A stretch of DNA of 64,000 bases from assembly GCA_007750655.1 (NCBI GenBank), contig CP036290.1:124001-188000 (forward strand), written 5' to 3'. A model generated the notes under the pieces. That model had not been told where the DNA came from and did no database searches. It saw only the letters and a list, made by a program, of their open reading frames with translations. The translations under genes and the position numbers were made by a program. The DNA comes from Rohdeia mirabilis. GTDB lineage: Bacteria > Planctomycetota > UBA1135 > GCA-002686595. Shown piece after piece: positions 27,779 to 36,797 of the stretch; within the stretch, counting starts at the first letter, position 1; the number at the start of each line of letters is the position of its first letter.

Positions 27779-29218
27779 TCAGCGTCGTTCGTCGCCGTCG
27801 AGCGCGAGCGGCAGGTCGACCGTGAAGCGCGCACCTCCCGCCGGTGACCGGTCGACCTGGATGTCGCCGCCGTGACAGCGGGCCGCCGTGCGCGCGAGCG
27901 CCAGCCCGAGCCCGTATCCCGCGCGCGCTCCGTCCGGCACCGCGCCCATGTGGAAGGCTTCGAAGATCGCGTCGCGCTCGGCCTCGGCCACACCCGGTCC
28001 CGCGTCGTCGACGAGGATCCGCAGGCCGTCGCCCGACCGCTCGAGGACGAGTTCCACGGTGGTCGAACTCGGCGCCCAGCGGATCGCGTTCGCCACCAGG
28101 TTCCGCACCATCAGGACCAGCGCCTCGCGGTCGCCGAGCAGCTCGCAGTCGCCGGAGACTTCCAGATCGAGGCGCACCTTCCGGCGCCGGGCCTCCTCGC
28201 GTTCCTGTGTGAGCCGGATCGAGACTTCGGCGCCGAGGTCGAAGCGCTCGCGCCGCGGCAACGACTGTGAGTCGCGCAGCGCGGTGAGCGTCATCAGGTT
28301 GTCGACGACGAGCGCGAGCGAGCGCAGTTCTTCGAGCTGCGAGCGCACCAGGCTCTCGTACTCGGCCTCTGGGCGGGGACGCAGGAGCGCCACCTCGGCC
28401 GACGAGATCAGGTTCTGCAGCGGGGAGCGCAGTTCGTGCGCCAGGCCCGCGGTCAGGAGCACGTTGCGCGAGTGTTCCGCGCGCATCGCCTGCACCGAGC
28501 TGCGGAACGCGTCGACCACGTGACGCACCTCCTCGGGCGCGGACTGCGGAGCGTGCAGCTCCGACGACTCGTCGAGGCGCGCCGCACCCGCGGACTCGGC
28601 GATCTGCTCGAGCAATCGCGCCAGCCGGTGTGCCAGGAGCGAACCACCGAGGATCGTCGCGACTCCGCCGAGCAGCGACAGGAGCAGGAACAGCGCCTCC
28701 GTCCGGTGCAGGTCCGAAGCTCGCGGCGCGCCGTCGACGGCGAGCTCGGCCACGAGCGAGCGCTCCTCGACCGAGCCGTCCTCCATCCTCACGCGAGCGT
28801 CCACGGTGCCCGAGAGGCGGCGCATCGAGTCGCTGGCCGCGCGCCCGCTCCTGTGCTCGGGCGTGGTGTCCACCGGCCACCGCTCCGGCGGGATCGAGCC
28901 GCGCGAGAACCACGGCGGTCCCAGGTCGCCGTTCCGGACTCGGACCCCCATGTGGAAGCCCGGGTGCGCCAGTTCGAGCGAGCGCGTGATCGCGATCAGC
29001 TCGGACTCGTCGACGACCGAGCGCGAAATGGCGACTCGCAGTTCGGCCAGCTCCTCGACCACGAGCGAGTCGAGTTCGCGCCGCAGCGTGTCCTCGACGA
29101 ACCACGACATGAAGACGCCGCCGATCGTCAGGAGGAGCGCGACGCCGACGACGAACCACAGCACGATGCGGCGGCGCAGACTCCAGGCGCGCGGCATGCG
29201 CTTCACCACGGGCGTCAC
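27779..29218 (-). CDS. Sensor histidine kinase
   Basis: A 479-residue membrane kinase, taken from a GTG at 29218 that overlaps the regulator's stop (an ATG at 29197 is the alternative). TM1 is at ~18-40 and TM2 at ~175-198, enclosing a ~135-residue periplasmic sensor. A HAMP-like linker follows, then the H-box AGLAHELRSPLQN, N-box VRNLVANAIRW, G1 DDAGPGV and G2 AGYGLGLAL. It is a classical type I kinase pairing with the OmpR-type regulator encoded just upstream. The signal is unknown, and the nearby divergent target may be the LTA-synthase-like gene. Confidence 0.93.
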   Translation of the reverse strand: MTPVVKRMPRAWSLRRRIVLWFVVGVALLLTIGGVFMSWFVEDTLRRELDSLVVEELAELRVAISRSVVDESELIAITRSLELAHPGFHMGVRVRNGDLGPPWFSRGSIPPERWPVDTTPEHRSGRAASDSMRRLSGTVDARVRMEDGSVEERSLVAELAVDGAPRASDLHRTEALFLLLSLLGGVATILGGSLLAHRLARLLEQIAESAGAARLDESSELHAPQSAPEEVRHVVDAFRSSVQAMRAEHSRNVLLTAGLAHELRSPLQNLISSAEVALLRPRPEAEYESLVRSQLEELRSLALVVDNLMTLTALRDSQSLPRRERFDLGAEVSIRLTQEREEARRRKVRLDLEVSGDCELLGDREALVLMVRNLVANAIRWAPSSTTVELVLERSGDGLRILVDDAGPGVAEAERDAIFEAFHMGAVPDGARAGYGLGLALARTAARCHGGDIQVDRSPAGGARFTVDLPLALDGDERR

Positions 29219-29895
29219 TGCGGCGTCTCCCGCGCCAGTCGGTAACCCTCGCGCACCACGGTCTCCACGAGGCCCGAGCACGTCGGCCCCAACTTGCGCC
29301 GCAGGCGTGCGATGAAGACCTCGACCACGTTCGTGCGCGGGTCGAAGTCGATCTCCCACAGTTCGTGCAAGAGCTCGGCCTTCGAGAAGACGCGCTCTGG
29401 CTCGGAGAACAGGAGTTCGAGGAACGCGTGCTCGCGCAGGCTCGTGTCCAGCGTTCGCCCGTCGAGCTCGACGCGGGGCCGGTCGCGGTGGACGACGAGA
29501 CCACCGATCGTGAACGGAGCGCGCTGGCCGCGGCGCCGGACGACGGCGTTGATCCGCGCGACGAGTTCCATCAGGGCGAACGGCTTGACCATGTAGTCGT
29601 CCGCGCCCAGATCGAGGCCGCGCACGCGATCGTCGACCTCGCGCCGCGCCGAGAGGTAGATGACCGGCGCGTCGAACCCGCCCGCCCGCAGCCGCGCGAG
29701 CGCTTCCCAGCCGTCGAGGTCCGGCATCATCACGTCGAGCAGCAGCACGTCCGGCCGCGCGCTGCCCGGGTGCAGGAGGTGCTCGACACCCGCGGTCGCC
29801 GAGGTGAAGGTCTCGCACTCGTGCCCGAGCTCCGACAGGCCGCGGCTCAAGGTAGCGAGCAGAGCGGCGTCGTCATCGATCAGGCACAGGTGCAT
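29215..29895 (-). CDS. OmpR/PhoB-family response regulator
   Basis: A 226-residue two-domain regulator. The receiver has D7-D9 acidic residues (LIDDD), phosphoacceptor D54 (LLDVMMP) and K104 (MVKPF). The C-terminal winged helix (~130-225) has the trans_reg_C pattern RVELDGRTLDTSLREHAFLE... WEIDFDPRTNVVEVFIARLRRKL... VVREGYRL. It forms an operon with the histidine kinase through a GTGA overlap and is transcribed divergently from the membrane sulfatase gene, with 240 bp between the starts. Confidence 0.94.
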   Translation of the reverse strand: MHLCLIDDDAALLATLSRGLSELGHECETFTSATAGVEHLLHPGSARPDVLLLDVMMPDLDGWEALARLRAGGFDAPVIYLSARREVDDRVRGLDLGADDYMVKPFALMELVARINAVVRRRGQRAPFTIGGLVVHRDRPRVELDGRTLDTSLREHAFLELLFSEPERVFSKAELLHELWEIDFDPRTNVVEVFIARLRRKLGPTCSGLVETVVREGYRLARETPQ

Positions 29896-30135
29896 GGCTT
29901 CGTGGCGGGACGAGTCCTGTGCGCTAGGAGCGCCGGACGAGCGCCCGGTCGGCCAGGGTGCAGCACGGCGCAGGCTTCCACCAGTGCTCGTCGACCCGTT
30001 CGCGATTACAGCGGCGCGAGGAGCTGCGGCTTGCAGACCCGTAATGCCGTGGGGCGTGAAGGGTCGGTCAATCTCGTTCCCGCGACGGGGGAACTCCGCG
30101 GCGCTGGACCGGCGACCCTCCCCGACGACCACCCC

Positions 30136-32175
30136 GTGACCCTGATCGATCAGCCCCCCGCTCCCGCGACCGCGCCGGGTAGGACCACCGCTCGCGCCGG
30201 ACTCCTGACGCCGCACCTGCGCTTCCTGCTGCTGGTGCTGGCGGCGACGAGCCTCTCGCGACTCGGTCTGACCATCTGGCAGACGCACCGGATCTCGGGT
30301 CTCACGGACGTCTGGAACATCGTCTCGGGCGGCCTGCGGATGGACCTGTTGATCCTCAGCTACATGCTGGCGCCCGCGTTCGTGATCGCGCTCGTCGCGG
30401 GCGGAACGGGAACTGTCGGCCGGTGGACCTCGCGCGTCCTGCACGTCTACTTCGTGCTCGCGACGGTCGGGTTCCTGTTCCTCGAGATCATCACGCCGGC
30501 CTTCATCATGGAGTACGACAGCCGCCCGAACCGGCTGTTCGTCGAGTACCTCGTGTACCCGGTCGAGGTCGGATCGATGCTCCTGCAGGGCTATCGCCTC
30601 GAGATCCTCATCACGACGGTGCTCTCGACGATCGCGACGCTGGCCGCGTGGAAGCTGTTCTCGCGTGTGACGCGCCCGACCACGAACACCGGCGTCCTCG
30701 GCCGCATCGGCCTGTTCCTGTTGGTCGCGCCGCTGATCTTCCTCGGCGCGCGCTCGAGCTTGAAGCACCGCCCCGCCAACCCCAGCTCGGTCGCGTTCAG
30801 CCAGGACCACCTGCTCAACGAACTCTGCCTCAGTTCGTTCTATTCGGTGGCCTACGCGGTCGATCAGATGCAGCACGAGGCCGACGCGGGCGAGGCCTAC
30901 GGCCGCATGTCGGGCGGGGACGAAGAGGTCTTCCGCCTCGTGCGCGAGTCGATGACCACTGTTCCGGCCGAGGCGTTCGTGGCAGGTGAAGTACCGACGC
31001 AGCACCAGCACGACTCGTCGGCGCCGCGCACGAAGCCCTACAACCTCGTGATCCTGCTCGAGGAGAGCCTCGGCGCGCAGTACGTCGGTGCGCTCGGCGG
31101 CGAGCCCGTGACGCAGTTCCTCGACACGCTCCAGGACGAGGGCTGGTGGTTCGACAACCTGTACGCGACGGGAACGCGTTCGGTGCGCGGCATCGAAGCC
31201 ATGGTTTCGAGCTTCCTGCCGACGCCCGCGCGTTCGGTCGTGAAACTCGGCATGTCGCAGACGGGCTTCTTCACGATCGCCGACTATCTGGGTCGCAAGG
31301 GCTATCGCACGCAGTTCATCTACGGCGGGGAGAGCCACTTCGACAACATGAAGAGCTTCTTCTCCGGCAACGGCTTCCAGGAGATCATCGACCAGGACGA
31401 GTACGAGAATCCGAAGTTCGCCGGTTCCTGGGGCGTGTGCGACGAGGACATCCTCGACAAGACGCACGAGATGCTCATGGCGCGCGGCGACGAGCCGCTG
31501 TTCACACTCGCGTTCAGCGTGTCGAACCACTCGCCCTGGGAGTACCCGCAGGGCGACTTCGAGCTCTACGACGAGGACCCCGCGACCGTGCGGAACACCG
31601 TGCGCTACGCGGACTACGCGCTCGGGCAGTTCTTCGAACGCGCGCGCACCTCGCCCTACTGGGACGACACGATCTTCGTGATCGTGGCCGACCACGACTC
31701 GCGCGTGTACGGCGCGTCGCTCGTCCCGATCGAGCACTTCCACATTCCCGCGGTGATCCTCGGTGGTCCGGTCGAACCGCGCCGCGACGGTCGCATCGCC
31801 AGCCAGATCGACCTGCCGCCGACGCTCATGTCGTTGATCGGCGTGTCGGGCGTCCACCCGATGATCGGCACCGACCTGACCAAGTTGCCGGACGACGCCG
31901 AGGGCCGCGCGATCATGCAGTACGGCGCGAACCAGGCCTACATGGCGGGCGATCGCGTGGTGGTGCACCAGCCGCGCCTGCCCGCGTCGCACTTCACGTG
32001 GACCGGCAGCGCGCTCGTCGAACGCGCCGCGGACGACGAGTTCGAACGGACGGCACTGGCCCACGCGCTGTTGCCGTCGATCCTCTACAAGCGCCGGATC
32101 TACCACCTGCCCGAACCTGGAGCACTTGGATCGTCCGGAGCCGTGCACGCCGCAGAAGCCCGCGTGGAGCGCTGA
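30136..32175 (+). CDS. LTA-synthase-like membrane sulfatase/phosphoglycerol transferase
   Basis: About 679 residues from a GTG at 30136; the frame is open upstream, so the exact start is uncertain. The N-terminal part has roughly four to five membrane helices (near residues 28-46, 62-84, 95-115, 150-175 and 190-208). The C-terminal alkaline-phosphatase-fold domain has the family metal and nucleophile motifs: ILLEESLG, LYATGTRSVRG (nucleophile Thr), SHFDNMKSFF, SNHSPWE and VADHDSRVYG. Relatives transfer phosphoglycerol or phosphoethanolamine to polyglycerolphosphate, periplasmic glucans or lipids. In a Gram-negative envelope a glucan- or lipid-modifying role is more likely than true LTA synthesis. 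Confidence 0.85.
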   Translation: MTLIDQPPAPATAPGRTTARAGLLTPHLRFLLLVLAATSLSRLGLTIWQTHRISGLTDVWNIVSGGLRMDLLILSYMLAPAFVIALVAGGTGTVGRWTSRVLHVYFVLATVGFLFLEIITPAFIMEYDSRPNRLFVEYLVYPVEVGSMLLQGYRLEILITTVLSTIATLAAWKLFSRVTRPTTNTGVLGRIGLFLLVAPLIFLGARSSLKHRPANPSSVAFSQDHLLNELCLSSFYSVAYAVDQMQHEADAGEAYGRMSGGDEEVFRLVRESMTTVPAEAFVAGEVPTQHQHDSSAPRTKPYNLVILLEESLGAQYVGALGGEPVTQFLDTLQDEGWWFDNLYATGTRSVRGIEAMVSSFLPTPARSVVKLGMSQTGFFTIADYLGRKGYRTQFIYGGESHFDNMKSFFSGNGFQEIIDQDEYENPKFAGSWGVCDEDILDKTHEMLMARGDEPLFTLAFSVSNHSPWEYPQGDFELYDEDPATVRNTVRYADYALGQFFERARTSPYWDDTIFVIVADHDSRVYGASLVPIEHFHIPAVILGGPVEPRRDGRIASQIDLPPTLMSLIGVSGVHPMIGTDLTKLPDDAEGRAIMQYGANQAYMAGDRVVVHQPRLPASHFTWTGSALVERAADDEFERTALAHALLPSILYKRRIYHLPEPGALGSSGAVHAAEARVER

Positions 32176-32248
32176 TTCGATGACCTACGAGAACGACATG
32201 CGGCGGGCGGGCGACCGACCGTTCCGCTGACAGAGCTACGTCCCCCTG

Positions 32249-32923
32249 GTGCTTGTGGCGCTCGTCGCCGTCGAACTGCGCCACTTCCACTGGCCGGACG
32301 GTAGTCACCACCTCGATCACGTCTGGGAGTGCGTGTGTCTCGTCGTCGGAGGCATCGGGGTCGCCATCCGCGCCCATGTGGTCGGCCACGCGCCGGCGGA
32401 CACCTCGGGGCGCAACACGGAACGCGGCCAGGTTGCGGCGGTGCTCAACACGACGGGCCTCTACTCGGTCGTCCGCAACCCGCTCTACCTCGGCAACGCG
32501 TTCATGTGGCTCGGCGCGGCGATGTTCGTGCGCGACTGGCGCATCGTGCTCGTCGCGACGATGGCGTTCCTCTTGGTCTACGAGCGCGTCGTCATGGCCG
32601 AGGAGCGCTTCCTCGTGGAGAAGTTCAACGGCCCCTACGGTCCCCGGGCCGCCGCCACGCCGGCCTTCTGGCCGCGCTTCTCGGGCTATGTGCGGCCGAA
32701 CCTGCCGTTCTCGCTGCGCAACGTGCTCGAGCGCGAGTACGGCGGCACGTTCGGCTTCGTCGCGGTGCTCTTCGCCTTCGAGATCGGCGGCGACTGGTTC
32801 TACAAGGGGGAGTTCCTCGTCGACCCGATCTGGGTCGGACTCATGGGCTTCTCCACTGTGGCGTACCTGACGCTGCGCACGCTCGAGAAGCACACGCGCT
32901 ACTTGCACGTGGAAGGTCGCTGA
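32249..32923 (+). CDS. Isoprenylcysteine carboxyl methyltransferase-like membrane protein (N-terminus interrupted)
   Basis: A 224-residue reading frame from GTG 32249 with the methyltransferase signature GLYSVVRNPLYLGNAFMWLG and EERFLVEKFNGPYG, characteristic of ICMT/phospholipid methyltransferase families, and several membrane helices. In the same frame an ATG at 32180 encodes MTYENDMRRAGDRPFR, then a TGA (32228-32230), then QSYVPLVLV, which continues smoothly into the body. A Trp/Arg would be expected at the TGA in relatives, so a TGG-to-TGA change is a likely cause. The gene may be inactive, start internally, or carry a sequence error. Confidence 0.7.
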   Translation: MLVALVAVELRHFHWPDGSHHLDHVWECVCLVVGGIGVAIRAHVVGHAPADTSGRNTERGQVAAVLNTTGLYSVVRNPLYLGNAFMWLGAAMFVRDWRIVLVATMAFLLVYERVVMAEERFLVEKFNGPYGPRAAATPAFWPRFSGYVRPNLPFSLRNVLEREYGGTFGFVAVLFAFEIGGDWFYKGEFLVDPIWVGLMGFSTVAYLTLRTLEKHTRYLHVEGR

Positions 32924-32965
32924 GCGCGCGGGTGGCCGGCGCGCCATCCGCGGCCACCTTGCGCG

Positions 32966-33211
32966 CTATTCGTCGACGCGCGTCAGTCGCTGCAGCAGCG
33001 ACTCGATCTCGTCGACGAGCGGCTCGGTGAAGTCGGCGCCGAAGTCCATCTCCAGCACGTCGATCTCTTCGAACGTGTAGCGGCCCGAAGCGGGGTTGTA
33101 CGGAATGCCGTACTCCCACTTGCTGCCGTCCGTGGCCCAGATGGTGAGTGCGATCTGGGTGTCGCCCTCGACGGGCTCGAGGGTGTGGCGGTCGACGTCG
33201 TAGCTGGCCAT
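32966..33211 (-). CDS. Small acidic protein, paralogue of 55313-55549 product
   Basis: An 81-residue acidic protein with no recognised family. A central beta-type pattern (WEYGIPYNPASGRYTFEEID) is followed by an acidic helix (LEMDFGADFTEPLVDEIESLL). The protein encoded at 55313-55549 shows the same order: FDFDPRSGRWEF, ERDLLERDFG, then an acidic amphipathic helix. The ATG at 33211 is chosen because upstream in-frame codons are Pro/Ala-rich and non-coding in character. It faces the methyltransferase gene convergently. Confidence 0.7.
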   Translation of the reverse strand: MASYDVDRHTLEPVEGDTQIALTIWATDGSKWEYGIPYNPASGRYTFEEIDVLEMDFGADFTEPLVDEIESLLQRLTRVDE

Positions 33212-33371
33212 GGCGTGCTTCTGGTGATCCGTCGGATCGGTGGGGCGAGGCGATCCGGGTGAGATCGGTGGGGAGGGCGCGGGCGGTCCGGCGATGGGTG
33301 TCGGGGCTGGCGCGTCGAGCAGTTCGTGTCGGGCAGTTCGCGAGCCGGCAGGGGGGGCGGCAGCCGGCATG

Positions 33372-34367
33372 CTACCGCGTGCGGGCGTCGCTCGGCGCAC
33401 CGGGCACGTCCCCGTTCACATCGACGTTCCCGTCGGTGTCGCGGTTCCGGGGGCGGGTCGGTCCGTCGAGCGTCGCGAGGGCGGCGGCCTCGCGGTGGGT
33501 GTTCGCGTAGGCCGCGATCGTGTCCTCGATCGGATCGGCGTAGCCACCGCCGAGCGTCAATACGACCGGGAGGCCTTCGCCGCGAAACCGACCCAGCGCC
33601 GTTCGATCCCGCTCGCGCACGCCGTGGAGCGACAGGTCGAGCCGCCCGAGCGTGTCCGTCCCGAGCACGTCCACGCCACCCTGGTACAGCACCAGGTCCG
33701 GCTGCGAGCGCTCGAGCGCCTCGTCCAACGCCCGCTCGAGCGCCAAGAGGTACGCCGCGTCACCGGTCCCGTCGGCCAGGGCCACGTCGAGGTCCGAGAC
33801 CTGCTTGCGCGCCGGGAAGTTCCTCGCGCCGTGGATCGAACAGGTGAACACGCGCGGTTCGTCGGTGAAGAGCGCGGCCGTCCCGTCGCCCTGGTGCACG
33901 TCCACGTCGAACACGAGGACGCGGCGGGCGCGGCCCGTGTCGAGGGCTCGTCGCGCGGCGACGGCGAGGTCGTTGAAGACGCAGAACCCGCTGCCGAAGT
34001 CCGCGTGGGCGTGGTGGGTGCCGCCGGCGAGGCTCGCTCCGAGGCCGAATTCGAACGCGCTCTCGAGGGCGACGAGTGTGGCGCCGACGCTGGCGAGCGA
34101 CCGCATGACCATGTCCTGGGACCAGGGGAAGCCGATGCGTTGGATCGCCTTGCGGTCGAGCGTGCCGCCGAGGAAGCCCTGGACGTACTCGGCGTCGTGC
34201 ACCGCCATCACGTCGTCGATGGCGGCCGGCTCGGCGGCCACCAGCTGGTCGGCGCGCACGATGCCTTCGCCGAGCAGCAGTTCGCGCAGCGCCGCGTACT
34301 TGCCCATCGGGAAGCGGTGCTGCTCGGGCAGCGTCACTTCGTGGTGGTCGCAGGTGGCGATGCGCAT
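33372..34367 (-). CDS. Histone-deacetylase-family (class II/AcuC-like) deacetylase
   Basis: A 331-residue zinc amidohydrolase. Active-site motifs are the His pair in GGTHHAHADFGSGFCVFND, the metal ligands in FDVDVHQGDGTA, the third ligand in GGVDVLGTDTLGRL, and the transition-state Tyr in LGGGYAD. Bacterial relatives deacetylate small molecules (polyamines, acetoin-related compounds) or acetyl-CoA synthetase. The N-terminal MRIATCDHHEVTLPEQHRFPMGKY fits the subfamily acting on small substrates. The last ~35 residues (Asp/Asn/Arg-rich) are an extra tail. The ATG at 34367 begins the first strand. Confidence 0.92.
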   Translation of the reverse strand: MRIATCDHHEVTLPEQHRFPMGKYAALRELLLGEGIVRADQLVAAEPAAIDDVMAVHDAEYVQGFLGGTLDRKAIQRIGFPWSQDMVMRSLASVGATLVALESAFEFGLGASLAGGTHHAHADFGSGFCVFNDLAVAARRALDTGRARRVLVFDVDVHQGDGTAALFTDEPRVFTCSIHGARNFPARKQVSDLDVALADGTGDAAYLLALERALDEALERSQPDLVLYQGGVDVLGTDTLGRLDLSLHGVRERDRTALGRFRGEGLPVVLTLGGGYADPIEDTIAAYANTHREAAALATLDGPTRPRNRDTDGNVDVNGDVPGAPSDARTR

Positions 34368-34540
34368 GGGCACGGTGGGTCGGGCGCAGGTCGTCGCGAA
34401 GGCGCGGTCGCCTGCCGTGGACGAGCGGGCACGCGGCGCAGCGAGGAGCTCGCGCTGCAGCGAGTTCGCGCAGAACGTCGACGCAGATGCCCTCGCTCGA
34501 CCCGCCGCGGCGCACGCGAACGCGCGCCGCGGCCGGACCA

Positions 34541-36391
34541 CTACCGCAGGCCGTCGAGCACGCTCAGCGACCACAGCGCCATGCCGGTGCCGTAGGCGCG
34601 GCCGATCTCGTGGCTGTCCACGAAGCAGCCGTCGAACTCGGGCAGGGCGAGGATCTGCTCGCGCGCCTTCGACGCGAGCCGGCGGCGCGCACCGGCGTCC
34701 TCGAGGTTCGCGATCGCCTCCGCGCGCCCGCGCAGGCCGTACCAGAAGAAGAACCCGCCGTAGGCGTGGAAGCGCGTGTGGTCGTCGTACTTGCGGATCT
34801 TGAACAGCGGCTCCTCGTGCTCGAACGACGCCTGGATCGCCGCGAGCAGCCGTTCCTGCGAGCTGCGGCCCCACTGCACCAGCGCCAGTTCGCACAGCGG
34901 ACCGCGCGCGACGCTGGCCTCGACCGCCGCCCGAGCTTCGCGCCGCGGCATGCCGTAGGTGAACGCGCCGTCGGCGGTCCGACAGGTCTCGAGGGCGTCG
35001 AGCGCGCTGTCCACGACCGCGCGGTCGACCGTCACTCCGTGGCGCTTCACGTCGTGCAGCGCGACGAGGCACGAGGCGGTGACGAAGGGGTTCGGGTACT
35101 CGTGGTACCAGGGTCCGCCTTCGCCCTGCATCTCGACCAGTTGACCGGCGATGCGTTGGGCGGGGGCGAGCGCCCAGGACTTGGCCTCGAGGTCGCCGTC
35201 CATGCAGGCGGCGAGGAAGCGCAGGCGGTACAGGTGCGCCCAGATCTGCTCGTCGCTGTCGGACGGATTGATGTTCGAGTCGTCGAGGAGGTAGCGACGC
35301 GCCAGGTCGAAGGCGGCGCGCGCGGGTTCGCTCCTGTGGCCGGCGTGTTCGAGCGCGATGCCGCAGACCGCGCTCACCGCCACGTGCACGTTGGGCAGGC
35401 CGTCGGTGCCACCGAAGTCGTAGTACGAGTCCTCGAAGCCGCCGGCGTCGTTCTGCAGTCCGCGCAGGAACTGGATGCCGGCGCGCCAGACCTCGGCCGC
35501 TTCGAACGCGGACGCCGACTGCGTGCCGCGGCCGGGTTGGGCGAGGACGCTCGCCTTCAACGGACCGTAGACCTCGAATCCGCGCAGGAACGGGCCGTGA
35601 CCCTCGAGTTCCATCGCGACCTTGTGGGCGAGCGGGTGGTCGGGGTGCTTGGCCATCAGCTCGGTCCACAGCTCGCGGCCCCAGGCGTCGTTGCCGGCCT
35701 GGTGCGCCTGCACGCCGAAGAGGAACAGCAGCTCGGGCACGATCTCGCCGCCGATCGCCGCGCGCATCGCGACCCGTTCGACGCGCGTGCCGGACTCGAG
35801 CGCCTGCGCCAGCGCGGCACCGGTCGGGAAGGACTTCAGCCGTTCGACGGTGACCGATCCCGGCAGGTCCGAGTCGATCGGCGTGCGCCCGACGAACGAC
35901 TCGAGCGGCTGCAGGAACTGGCGCGGGTGGAAGGTCGTGATCTGGTCCACGCGCCACGCTTCCGAGCCGTCCGCCGCGAGCACGAGGTAGCCCGGCTCGA
36001 TGAACTCGACGCGCTCGAGCCCGAAGCGCTCGTTCAGCTCCTTCGTGGTCTCCGCGCGCACCGGGACGTACGCGGCGTTGAGCAGCTCGATCGTGCGCGG
36101 CCACGAGAACGGGCCGGCGAGCATGTAGCGATCGACCTCGACCTTGCGATCCATGAACGTCCCCGCGACCGACGGCACGTACCAGAAGACGGGCTTGTCG
36201 GTGCGCGCGGCTTCGGCGATGGCCTCGTCGATCGACGCGCGCCATTGGATCGCTTGGCCGGCCTTCGCCGCCATGGCGCTCGGTTCCGCGCGGATCTTGC
36301 GGGTGGAGTTCTCGCCGTCCTGGGCGGTCGCGGGCGGCAGGAAGGTGAGGGCGAGGACGGCGACGAGGACGAGGCGCAGGGCGGTTCGCAT
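34541..36391 (-). CDS. Exported protein with thioredoxin-like and alpha/alpha-toroid (prenyltransferase-like) regions
   Basis: A 616-residue exported protein (signal peptide ending near PPATAQ). Residues ~45-140 resemble a thioredoxin fold of the DUF255 kind (SIDEAIAEAARTDKPVFWYV... AAYVPVRAETTKELNERFG), without a CxxC pair. Residues ~290-600 consist of alternating helices with Gly-Gly-Phe/Trp-type turns (LRGLQNDAGGFEDSYYDFGG, QGEGGPWYHEYPN, GGFFFWYGLRG). This is reminiscent of terpenoid cyclase/prenyltransferase toroids, which planctomycete secretomes use widely. No DxDD cyclase motif was found, so an enzymatic role is not supported. Start ATG 36391. Confidence 0.75.
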   Translation of the reverse strand: MRTALRLVLVAVLALTFLPPATAQDGENSTRKIRAEPSAMAAKAGQAIQWRASIDEAIAEAARTDKPVFWYVPSVAGTFMDRKVEVDRYMLAGPFSWPRTIELLNAAYVPVRAETTKELNERFGLERVEFIEPGYLVLAADGSEAWRVDQITTFHPRQFLQPLESFVGRTPIDSDLPGSVTVERLKSFPTGAALAQALESGTRVERVAMRAAIGGEIVPELLFLFGVQAHQAGNDAWGRELWTELMAKHPDHPLAHKVAMELEGHGPFLRGFEVYGPLKASVLAQPGRGTQSASAFEAAEVWRAGIQFLRGLQNDAGGFEDSYYDFGGTDGLPNVHVAVSAVCGIALEHAGHRSEPARAAFDLARRYLLDDSNINPSDSDEQIWAHLYRLRFLAACMDGDLEAKSWALAPAQRIAGQLVEMQGEGGPWYHEYPNPFVTASCLVALHDVKRHGVTVDRAVVDSALDALETCRTADGAFTYGMPRREARAAVEASVARGPLCELALVQWGRSSQERLLAAIQASFEHEEPLFKIRKYDDHTRFHAYGGFFFWYGLRGRAEAIANLEDAGARRRLASKAREQILALPEFDGCFVDSHEIGRAYGTGMALWSLSVLDGLR

Positions 36392-36797
36392 GGCGGAGCG
36401 GTGGGGCGGGGTGCGGAGCGGTCCGTCGGGCGAGGACCGGCTCCGCATGCTACGCCGACGTGCGACGAGCGCGGGTCGGCCGGTGAGTCGGAAGCCGCCG
36501 GGTCCCGCCACCCAGCGATCGTGCGGGTCGGTCGAGCCCGCTTGCCGTGTTCCTTCCGCCCTGCCCGTCGATCGGCGCCATCCATCGGCGGGCCCGGGCC
36601 CACCGGTCGAAGCCCGAGCGCCCCGTCTCGCCGCGCGCCCCGTCCGCGTTCGGGACACCTCGGCGCCGGACGCACCGAACGAACCCGAGGTGCCAGGAGG
36701 GCCCGAGCACCGGCCGATCTCTCGCACGCGCCGGAGTCGGGCCATCGCGCGGGCCCGCTGGAGCCCCACGACACGCCGCCGCTCCAATGTCACGGGC
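36392..36797. other. Intergenic stretch with no supported gene
   Basis: GC-rich spacer between two minus-strand genes. Several frames are open but none shows a plausible start or family pattern, and I found no strong hairpin. Confidence 0.45.

Noticed and set aside
32228..32230. Selenocysteine or reassigned TGA
   Set aside because: No Cys is expected at this site, no SECIS-like hairpin was recognised just downstream, and TGA is used as a normal stop throughout.
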